23,310 nucleotides of DNA, from NCBI GenBank assembly GCA_947494865.1, contig CANMAT010000004.1, positions 1-23,310 of the forward strand, in the 5' to 3' direction. The notes below the pieces were generated by a model. It worked only from the letters and a program-made list of their open reading frames with translations. It made no database searches and was not told where the DNA came from. Origin of the DNA: Deltaproteobacteria bacterium (GTDB taxonomy: Bacteria; Myxococcota_A; Polyangia; Polyangiales; Ga0077539). Position 1 is the stretch's first letter. The number at the start of each line of letters is the position of its first letter. Positions 17,807 through 23,310 of this stretch are shown piece after piece. The position numbers and the translations under genes were made by a program.

Positions 17807-18673
17807 TCAGTGCGCACCAGGGTTCTGGAGCTCCGCGAGTTTGTTCTGCGCGATGTCGAGGTACTCGCGCGGGGCGTTGCCACCGCGCGCCTCGATGAAG
17901 CGCTGCAGATACAAGATCGCCTGCTGACGACGCTCAGGGATCTCCGCGCTCGTATACCCCGCGGAGAAGAGCGCCTCCGCGAGCTCGGAGTCGTCGCGGT
18001 TGGCAGCCACGAACTCCTCGATCGCCTGCTCGCGGTGCCCCTGCTCGAGAAGCACATTGCCGAGAATGTTGCGCATCGAGCCGCGCTCGACCGCCCCCTC
18101 GGGCGCGATGCGAAGCCCCTCACGAAGCACCTGGATCGCGCGGTCGTAATCGTGGGCGCGGTAGTACGCGCGGCCGAGGCGCACATAGGCGCGATAGGCC
18201 CTCGGGGCCTTGGTCAGCGCGTTGGTGTACGCCTGCAGCGCCGCCTGCGGCTCGTCGAGGCGGTCGGCCACCTCCCCGAGGCGGTAGTAGGCCATGTACA
18301 GGTTCGCATCGATCTGGATCGCCTGGTTGAAGGCCGCGCGTGACTGCTCCCAGTGCTCCTGCTCGAAGTGCGTATTGCCGAGAAGATAGTGAAACTCGGC
18401 GTTGCGCGGGTTGCGCGCGATCGCCCGTGTGAGAGCGTCCGCAGCGTTGCCCCACTCGCTCTGCTTGATATGCACCAGCGCGAGGTTGTAGAGCGGCTGG
18501 TCGAACTTTGCGTCTTCGTCAGCAGCGCGCTGAAAGCGGTCACGCGCGTCGGCGAGGCGTCCCCCACGAAGGAGGTTCATCCCGCTGTTGTTGTCCTCGA
18601 TCGCCTGCCGATCGTATTCGCTGCATCCGCCGAGCAGAAGCAACGCAGCCAGCCCGCAGCACAAACGCTTCAT
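17807..18673 (-). CDS. gltE: TPR outer-membrane lipoprotein, GltE/AglT-like
   Basis: A 288-residue lipoprotein. The signal MKRLCCGLAALLLLGGC has a lipobox LGGC with Cys17, followed by Ser-Glu, so outer-membrane sorting is expected by the usual Lol rule. The remainder is five to six TPR motifs (e.g. PLYNLALVHIKQSEWGNAAD, FHYLLGNTHFEQEHWEQSR, AYYRLGEVADRLDEPQAAL, AYVRLGRAYYRAHDYDRAI) ending in a short linker. Domain layout, size and position beside gltG- and gltI-like genes match GltE/AglT, the TPR lipoprotein of the periplasmic part of the Glt machine. Start: ATG 18673 directly follows GAGGAG at 4-5 nt; the longer open frame to 18808 is rejected because it would bury the signal peptide. A promoter is seen at 18716-18745. 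Confidence 0.85.
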   Translation of the reverse strand: MKRLCCGLAALLLLGGCSEYDRQAIEDNNSGMNLLRGGRLADARDRFQRAADEDAKFDQPLYNLALVHIKQSEWGNAADALTRAIARNPRNAEFHYLLGNTHFEQEHWEQSRAAFNQAIQIDANLYMAYYRLGEVADRLDEPQAALQAYTNALTKAPRAYRAYVRLGRAYYRAHDYDRAIQVLREGLRIAPEGAVERGSMRNILGNVLLEQGHREQAIEEFVAANRDDSELAEALFSAGYTSAEIPERRQQAILYLQRFIEARGGNAPREYLDIAQNKLAELQNPGAH

Positions 18674-18715
18674 TCCGCTCCTCGCGACATCGATCCGGCC
18701 CATAGAATTCCGCGG

Positions 18716-18745
18716 ATCATAGGCGAGCGTATTCGCGGGGCTCAA
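18716..18745 (-). promoter_or_regulatory. Sigma-70-type promoter for gltE-gltI
   Basis: On the minus strand TTGAGC (18745-18740) is followed by an 18-bp spacer and TATGAT (18721-18716, 5 of 6 consensus). The predicted start is ~35 nt before the gltE ATG. It lies downstream of the gltG terminator, fitting a separate transcript for gltE and gltI. Confidence 0.65.
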
Positions 18746-18819
18746 CACTGAAATACGCCAGGGTTCGCGCTTTCGCGCCGCGATGGAAAGGCGTCGTCGG
18801 AGGTCCAAGATGCATGGAC

Positions 18820-18868
18820 AAAAACGCGCGAAGGCCGGAGGGAGTACTTCGACTCCTTCCGGCCTTCG
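18820..18868 (-). terminator. Intrinsic terminator of gltG
   Basis: A 17-bp stem (CGAAGGCCGGAGGGAGT at 18829-18845 pairing with 18852-18868, one G-U) closes a 6-nt loop. In the minus direction it is followed by cgcg and then TTTTT (complement of 18824-18820). It starts 26 nt after the gltG stop. Confidence 0.85.
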
Positions 18869-18894
18869 GCTCTCAGGTATCCACGAAGCTCAGT

Positions 18895-21045
18895 TCATTG
18901 ATCCGGCGGCTGCAGGTTGAACGGGTAGTTCACGGTCACGACGCCACCACCCTCGGGAGCCGGAAACTGCCAGCGCCTGACGGCGTTCGCGATGCAGTCT
19001 GCCACGCTCTGAATCGGGTACGTGCTGCCCGCGACGCCCGATCCCATGACGCTGCCCGTACCACCGATCACGAATCGAACCGTCACGCGACCCGCTGCGT
19101 TGGGATTCGTCGACAGGCCCTGCTCGTGGCAGTGGTTGACCTGACCGAGGTTGCGAAGCACCACGCGACGAATCGCCTCGGGCGAGAGAAGACCCGAGAT
19201 GTCGGGCGGAGCAGCACGAACGGTCGGACCTGAGTTGCCACGCGACCGGAGCCCGCGACCGGCACCCGCGCCGTATCCCTGACCGCTGCCGGTGCCCGAG
19301 CCATGGCCCATCGTGCCGATGTTGCCCATGCCGATGGTACCTTCGCCGGTGCCACCGCCGCCCCACCCCGTGCCCGTCGCGCCGAGGCCGCCGTAACCGA
19401 ACGCATCACCGACCGCATCGCCGGTCATGTTGCCGTTGGCGTTCTGGTTGTCGACGCCCGACTCGGTCATCCCGCCGAAGGGCGACACGATGCCCGAAGA
19501 TCCGCCCGCCGCGCCGCCACCGAGCGCGCCGAGGGCTGCGAAGATACCGCGGTTCTGCACCTGATCGCGCGCCTGCTGGCGCGAGAGGTGAGGAGGCTCA
19601 TTGTTGTTCTTGATGGCATAGCGGGCGCTGCGCGTGGGCGCGTCGCGCTTGCCCATCTTACCCTCGGCGCCCGCGTGCCGGGTGCCGGTGCCACCCTCCT
19701 GCTGATCGTCGTTCTGCTGCTGCTGCTGCTCGGGCTGGCGCTCCTGCTGGCGCTGAATAAAGGCCCGGAGCTCTGCGAGGCGGTCGTCTTCGTTGGAAGA
19801 CGAGAGAAAACCCGACGAGTCGGACACGGCGAAGTGAAGGGTCGCCATCACGGCAGCAATAAACATCCCAGAACCCGCGAGGGCGCCGATGAGCGGGGTG
19901 TCGCGCTTGATGTGCCCGGCAACCACGCGGCCCGGCGCGACCACCTTGGCGATGATCGTGAGGCCACCAACCTCCTGGCGGTAACGCCCCTCGGGCTGAA
20001 TGTTCACCTCGAAGCCGCCGGCGACCGCCGACGACGGACGGGCGTGCCCCTGCGCCTTCAGATCTTCGAGCGAGCGCTTCACGCCCTGGAGCTCGACCTC
20101 GCCGGTGGCATCAGGCAGAAACACGAAGCGTGTGCCGCCGCCGTTCACGACGACCTGGAGGTCCATCGCGCCGCCGAGGAGCTCCGAGCCGACCACGAAG
20201 CGGCTCGCGTCGGCCATCATGTCTTCGTTCTTGTGGTGCAGCTGGCCCGCGACCCCTGTGCCCATGAGCGTCGTGAGGGCTCCGATGCCACCCACGATCA
20301 TGCTCTTGTTGCCCGCGGCGTTGCGCACCTGCTCTGCGGCCTGCGTGTCGACCGACGCAACAATCGCCGCGCCTGCGAGCATCAGCGCACCACCGACGGC
20401 GAGCGAACCGAGAAGCACCTGCCCCTCGGGCGCGTGCTTCGGCTCGTGCGACGTGAGCACGAAATTCTTCGTGTTGTCGAGGTGCGCCACGTGAAGAATG
20501 GAGCTCTTCCACAGCACCGAGACCTCGACCGCGTGCCCTCCGACCTCTTCGACCTCGTGGGGGTTGATCTCACCCCGCTTGATAAGCTGGTAGATCTCCT
20601 CCCCGTCGACGGCCGCAGCGCTCGTGCCCCCGAAGGCCGCCATCGCCGGCGCAGCGGCCGACGACATCGGCGCGGCCGCAGGCGTCACGAAGTTGGGCGC
20701 CGCGAGGGGCGCAGCGGCCGTCACGGCCACGGCCTCGCGCGCCGCGCCGATCTCCACCGTGATGCGCGTGTTGCCGAGTTGGAACGAGTCGCCGGACCGG
20801 AGCGTGCACTTGTTGACGGGCTGGCCGTTCACGTGGGTGCCCGATCCGAGATCGATGATCTGCACGTCGTCGGGCTTCGCCTCGATCACCGCGTGCATGC
20901 GCGCTACGCCTTCGTCTTCGATGCGAAGGTGAGACTTCTGATCACGCCCGATCTTGATCACGTCCTGCGCGATGGTCTCCGTACGGAGTAACGCGCCGCT
21001 TTGATAGATCTGGAACGTGATGGGAACGACCAATTTCTGAGCCAT
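18895..21045 (-). CDS. gltG: GltG/PglI-like: FHA domain, membrane segments, Gly-rich linker, AgmX/PglI TonB-like C-terminus
   Basis: A 716-residue inner-membrane protein. Residues 1-100 form an FHA domain (GR at 33-34, H51, NG at 73-74), but the usual SxxH serine is Ala48. Hydrophobic stretches at ~212-233, ~246-267 and ~382-404 are candidate membrane segments. A Gln-rich segment (~415-430) and a long Gly/Asn-rich linker (~490-610) follow. The last ~100 residues are the AgmX/PglI C-terminal (TonB-like) domain, with two cysteines (NHCHEQG, VADCIANAV) and the closing VVTVNYPFNL. FHA inside and TonB-like domain outside is the published layout of GltG (PglI), which links the cytosolic motor platform to periplasmic and outer-membrane Glt proteins. 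ATG start with a GGGA-type site (gacgggaatagcg). An intrinsic terminator follows at once. Confidence 0.87.
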   Translation of the reverse strand: MAQKLVVPITFQIYQSGALLRTETIAQDVIKIGRDQKSHLRIEDEGVARMHAVIEAKPDDVQIIDLGSGTHVNGQPVNKCTLRSGDSFQLGNTRITVEIGAAREAVAVTAAAPLAAPNFVTPAAAPMSSAAAPAMAAFGGTSAAAVDGEEIYQLIKRGEINPHEVEEVGGHAVEVSVLWKSSILHVAHLDNTKNFVLTSHEPKHAPEGQVLLGSLAVGGALMLAGAAIVASVDTQAAEQVRNAAGNKSMIVGGIGALTTLMGTGVAGQLHHKNEDMMADASRFVVGSELLGGAMDLQVVVNGGGTRFVFLPDATGEVELQGVKRSLEDLKAQGHARPSSAVAGGFEVNIQPEGRYRQEVGGLTIIAKVVAPGRVVAGHIKRDTPLIGALAGSGMFIAAVMATLHFAVSDSSGFLSSSNEDDRLAELRAFIQRQQERQPEQQQQQNDDQQEGGTGTRHAGAEGKMGKRDAPTRSARYAIKNNNEPPHLSRQQARDQVQNRGIFAALGALGGGAAGGSSGIVSPFGGMTESGVDNQNANGNMTGDAVGDAFGYGGLGATGTGWGGGGTGEGTIGMGNIGTMGHGSGTGSGQGYGAGAGRGLRSRGNSGPTVRAAPPDISGLLSPEAIRRVVLRNLGQVNHCHEQGLSTNPNAAGRVTVRFVIGGTGSVMGSGVAGSTYPIQSVADCIANAVRRWQFPAPEGGGVVTVNYPFNLQPPDQ

Positions 21046-21060
21046 CGCTATTCCCGTCTT

Positions 21061-21093
21061 GCGTGCCTTGGGGGAGGTTGGAGGCAGGCACGC
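21061..21093 (-). other. Stem-loop in the gltG leader
   Basis: GCGTGCCT (21061-21068) pairs with AGGCACGC (21086-21093), 8 bp, 17-nt loop, 15 nt upstream of the gltG start codon. It could be a 5' UTR structure; no known riboswitch is recognised. The rest of the 118-bp gap shows no clear promoter. Confidence 0.4.
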
Positions 21094-21163
21094 AGCTCCT
21101 TTCCGGTTTGCAGGGCGCCCCTGAATGGCACCCTGTTCCGGAGGCGTTCGACACGAGACCCGG

Positions 21164-21430
21164 TCAGAAGTTCTCGACCGTCTTGAGCATCTCCTGCACG
21201 AAGTGCTGCCTTACGCGCAAGAGACTGATGCCATGCGTACGACGATTCCCCCGAACAGTGCTCATGTCGGGGCGCACGAGTTGGCCCTGCACAAGTTCGT
21301 CGGTGAACGTCATCTCTTGATCCGGTGCGGGGACGTTCGACGACCTCGAGTGACCGCCGTGTCCCTGTGCGAAGGCCGTTGCCGAAGTGAAAACGATCGC
21401 TACGAGCGTGAAGGCCGAGAGCGTTTTCAT
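21164..21430 (-). CDS. Small secreted protein, second of two paralogues (CglF/GltF-like candidate)
   Basis: An 88-residue protein. MKTLSAFTLVAIVFTSATAFAQ is a signal peptide cleaved after AFA. The short mature part ends in a conserved block, FTDELVQGQLVRPD ... GISLLRVRQHFVQEMLKTVENF, that is nearly shared with the upstream gene at 21551-21820, so the two arose by tandem duplication. A Gly/His/Ser-rich spacer (QGHGGHSRSSN) precedes the block. Position between gltD- and gltG-like genes, size and export signal fit the small periplasmic CglF/GltF of M. xanthus, but I rely on recall for that match and leave the symbol blank. Start ATG 21430; the longer frame to 21496 would hide the signal peptide. 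Confidence 0.75.
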   Translation of the reverse strand: MKTLSAFTLVAIVFTSATAFAQGHGGHSRSSNVPAPDQEMTFTDELVQGQLVRPDMSTVRGNRRTHGISLLRVRQHFVQEMLKTVENF

Positions 21431-21467
21431 GAAGTGTGACCCTGCGGCCGCGAGCGACGAGGACTCT

Positions 21468-21505
21468 ACCGATCCGAGGCGCGGCCCGTCAACCATCGGA
21501 TCGGT
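21468..21505. other. Stem-loop between the two small paralogues
   Basis: ACCGATCCGA (21468-21477) pairs perfectly with TCGGATCGGT (21496-21505), 10 bp, 18-nt loop, in the gap between the two duplicated genes. There is no T-run, so it may be an mRNA processing or stability element that sets the ratio of the two products. Confidence 0.4.
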
Positions 21506-21550
21506 CGCCCGCGCAACGACGCGAGCGGACCGTACCGACGGGGGGCACCG

Positions 21551-21820
21551 TCACAGGTTCTCGACGGACTTGAGCATCTCGGGAACGAAGTGTTCGCGGA
21601 TACGAATGAGCGAGATGCCCGCCGCGCGGCGGCGCACGCGCGTTGACTCACCGTCGGGGCGCACGAGCTGCCCCTGGACGAGTTCGTCGGTGAAGTTGAA
21701 CTCCTGCGTGCGAGTGGCTTGCGCGGCCTGCGCGGCGCCGCCGCGGGTCTGCGCGAACGCAGCAGAACCAGCGAACGAGACGACCGCGAAGGCGACGACG
21801 GCGATGAAGCGGGTCCTCAT
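21551..21820 (-). CDS. Small secreted protein, first of two paralogues (CglF/GltF-like candidate)
   Basis: An 89-residue protein with signal peptide MRTRFIAVVAFAVVSFAGSAAFAQ (cleavage after AFA). A short Ala/Gln/Thr linker leads to the block FNFTDELVQGQLVRPD ... GISLIRIREHFVPEMLKSVENL. This block is about two-thirds identical to the one in the 21164-21430 product. No cysteines or membrane segment appear in the mature protein, so it is predicted soluble in the periplasm, with a C-terminal amphipathic helix. No ribosome binding site precedes ATG 21820, and a promoter -10 box lies only 7 nt upstream, so the mRNA may be leaderless. A TTG at 21829 is an alternative start. Confidence 0.77.
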   Translation of the reverse strand: MRTRFIAVVAFAVVSFAGSAAFAQTRGGAAQAAQATRTQEFNFTDELVQGQLVRPDGESTRVRRRAAGISLIRIREHFVPEMLKSVENL

Positions 21821-21827
21821 GTCTGGC

Positions 21828-21857
21828 AATGTATCGGCGCGGCCCCAGCTCCGTCAA
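21828..21857 (-). promoter_or_regulatory. Promoter for the small paralogues, implying leaderless mRNA
   Basis: On the minus strand TTGACG (21857-21852, 5 of 6), an 18-bp spacer and TACATT (21833-21828, 4 of 6). The expected transcription start falls at or within a base or two of ATG 21820. Confidence 0.5.
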
Positions 21858-21893
21858 CACACATAGCGGCTGAACCTTGTTCGAGCCCATGGC

Positions 21894-21958
21894 GCTGCGT
21901 CGTTGCGGTTCGAGAGGTGGGGGGGCTCTCCCGACGCTGCTTCGTTGCGCTTCGGGAG
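21894..21958. repeat. Imperfect 23-bp direct repeat in a 258-bp non-coding gap
   Basis: Copies at 21894-21916 and 21936-21958 (GCTGCxTCGTTGCGxTTCGxGAG) differ at three positions. Between them is a G-run (ggtggggggg), and CTCCCGA/TCGGGAG can form a hairpin. The gap between the gltD-like stop and the small secreted genes (21821-22078) holds this, the promoter above and a small palindrome GATCCG-tcg-CGGATC near 22052-22066; no gene is seen. Confidence 0.5.
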
Positions 21959-22078
21959 CGCCCCGCTCTCTCAAAACGCTGCGACGTATCGACGAATGCC
22001 GATGCGTGCGATCTTGCGGGGGACTGCAGGGGAGGGGTGAACCCGCGACGTGTTCAGATCCGTCGCGGATCGTGGGGA

Positions 22079-23310
22079 TCAGTGAGCGGGGGTAGGCGCC
22101 GCGGGGGCCGGCGCTGCGGGAGCGGGCGCTGCGGGAGCGGGCGCCGCGGGGGCCGGAGCTGCCGGGGCCGGAGTAGCGGGCGCATCGGGCGTGGGCGTCG
22201 CACCGGCCGGCGGGGTCGCCGCGGGCGCCTGAGCTCCGCCGTTGGGCAGGCTCGCCATCGCACGGAGCGCTGCGAGCGTCTGCTCGATGTTGCGAATGTG
22301 CTGCGTCGCGCGCGTGCGGTGTTCCGTGTAGCGAGCGTTGGTACCCGCGCGCTGCTGAAACTGCTGGAGGAAGTCGCGCGCGTGCTCGAGGTCGGCGATC
22401 TGCCCGCCGAGGTAGCTCATGTTGAGCACGCCGAGGTTGTAGAACGCGTCGGGGCGCGTCGCGTCGAGCTGCTGGGCGCGCTCGTACTCGTGCTGCGCCT
22501 GCTGGAGCATCGCCTGGTCACGGTTCTCCGTGGCCGCGGCGAGCCCACGCAGCGCCACCCCGAGCCCGATGTGCGCGTCGTAGCTGTCGGCGCGGAGCTC
22601 GACAGCGTGCTGAAACGCCTCGCGCGCGTCTTGGTAGCCGCGGAACGAGAGGTTGATGGTGCCGTAGTTCACCCACGCTTCGAACATCGTGGGGCTGAGC
22701 TGGTAGGCGCGCTGAAAGTGCCCGAGCGCCTTGATGATCTCGCCGCGACGAATGTCGATGATGCCCCACGTGTTGTGGATGTCGGCCATAAAGCCGCGCA
22801 CATCGGCGGAGAGGTCGGCGTTGGCCGCGGCGGCCACCTGCGCCGCTTGCGCGCACACGAGGCCCGCGAGGAAGATGCGCTGCGAGTTGGGGTCGTCGCC
22901 CGCCTGCTGCAGGTACGAGAGCGCGAGCTGGTTGCGCGCGGGCAGGTAGCGGTCGTCGAGCGCGAGGGCCGCGCGGATGTTGCGAATCACATCGCCCCAT
23001 TGCTGATCGGTCGTAGGACCGGCCTCGCGGAGGAGCATCGCCAGGTTGGTGTAGCCCTCGACGCAGTGCGTGGGATCCTGGCGGATCGCCTCCTCGAAGC
23101 TCGTGCGCGCGGCCGCCACGTCGCGACGACGGTAGGCCATCACGCCGAGCTGCACCTTGGCGCGGCAGAAGTTGCCGTTGCCCGCCTGAACCGCGCGGTT
23201 GAGCGACTGTGCGGCCGGCTCGGTCATGTTGCAGCGCGAGAGAATCATCGCGCGGTTGAACCACGCCTCGGGGAAGTTCCCGTTAGGCTGCGCCTGGGCG
23301 GCCGCTTCGA
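22079..23310 (-). CDS. TPR protein with Pro-Ala tail, GltD/AgmU-like, 5' end outside window
   Basis: The frame is open through the right edge (translation at the edge reads EAAAQAQPNGNFPEAWFNRAM), so at least the N-terminus is missing. The visible ~410 residues hold several TPR units: FCRAKVQLGVMAYRRRDVAA, EGYTNLAMLLREAG, ALGHFQRAYQLSPTMFEAWV, EAFQHAVELRADSYDAHIGLG and DAFYNLGVLNMSYLGG. The protein closes with a ~50-residue low-complexity tail of PAPAA repeats ending in TPAH. A TPR protein upstream of gltF/gltG/gltE-like genes is the place of GltD (AgmU), a large periplasmic TPR protein in M. xanthus. The export signal and full length that would confirm this are outside the window, so no symbol is given. 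A TPR protein with a Pro-Ala extension could bind envelope partners or peptidoglycan-spanning elements. Confidence 0.75.
   Translation of the reverse strand, partial: EAAAQAQPNGNFPEAWFNRAMILSRCNMTEPAAQSLNRAVQAGNGNFCRAKVQLGVMAYRRRDVAAARTSFEEAIRQDPTHCVEGYTNLAMLLREAGPTTDQQWGDVIRNIRAALALDDRYLPARNQLALSYLQQAGDDPNSQRIFLAGLVCAQAAQVAAAANADLSADVRGFMADIHNTWGIIDIRRGEIIKALGHFQRAYQLSPTMFEAWVNYGTINLSFRGYQDAREAFQHAVELRADSYDAHIGLGVALRGLAAATENRDQAMLQQAQHEYERAQQLDATRPDAFYNLGVLNMSYLGGQIADLEHARDFLQQFQQRAGTNARYTEHRTRATQHIRNIEQTLAALRAMASLPNGGAQAPAATPPAGATPTPDAPATPAPAAPAPAAPAPAAPAPAAPAPAAPTPAH
22096..22170 (-). repeat. 15-bp minisatellite encoding the PAPAA tail
   Basis: Five consecutive 15-bp units (type gcgctgcgggagcgg, 22096-22110 through 22156-22170), two of them identical, encode the Pro-Ala-rich tail of the TPR protein. 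In-frame copy-number change would alter tail length by five residues without disrupting the gene. Confidence 0.75.

Noticed and set aside
18674..18808. Longer N-terminus for the GltE-like protein
   Set aside because: It would place the lipoprotein signal 45 residues inside and run past the promoter; ATG 18673 has a good GAGGAG site.
12..23310. CRISPR arrays, insertion sequences, prophage or integrase genes beside the tRNA
   Set aside because: No spaced repeats, transposase or integrase motifs or duplicated tRNA end were seen.

Overview
The window is very GC-rich (mostly G/C at third codon positions, with long spurious open frames on both strands). It encodes an FHA protein, a zinc-ribbon pseudokinase, a Cys-rich Asp/Ala lipoprotein and a large set of TPR/FHA/TonB-like envelope proteins. 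This combination points to a Myxococcota-type (former deltaproteobacterial) chromosome, probably not a close relative of Myxococcus itself; that assignment is inference from gene content and composition.

Left part (1-7600), ordinary and signalling genes. A partial unknown gene, an FHA-domain protein and a zinc-ribbon protein-kinase-like gene lie head to tail on the minus strand. A tRNA-Arg(ACG) with a clear promoter and a strong 3' hairpin follows on the plus strand. Next come a secreted Cys-rich lipoprotein (+) and a convergent, overlapping membrane-anchored cytochrome-c-like protein (-). A tight plus-strand operon then encodes a glycerolipid acyltransferase, a GpsA-family dehydrogenase lacking the usual catalytic lysine, and a dienelactone-hydrolase-type alpha/beta hydrolase.

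Right part (7601-23310), one large minus-strand locus. In transcription order it holds the C-terminal part of a TPR protein with a Pro-Ala tail (GltD/AgmU-like, 5' end outside the window), two tandem paralogous small secreted proteins (CglF/GltF-like candidates), a GltG/PglI-like protein (cytoplasmic FHA, membrane segments, Gly-rich linker, AgmX/PglI TonB-like C-terminus), a GltE/AglT-like TPR lipoprotein, and a 3373-residue GltI/AgmK-like TPR protein. Together they look like the conserved core of the myxobacterial Glt (adventurous gliding / focal adhesion) envelope complex. Such core genes are also known from relatives not shown to glide, so motility is not proven. A GltJ-like gene is not in the window: the giant gene is followed by the convergent lipid operon.

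The most notable points are a regular 72-residue supra-repeat through the giant protein; a C-terminal domain on it that resembles an M48 metallopeptidase with the HExxH site lost; the duplicated small secreted proteins; a strong terminator plus a near-consensus promoter that separate gltG from gltE-gltI; and several degenerate 'enzymes' (pseudokinase, GpsA without its lysine).
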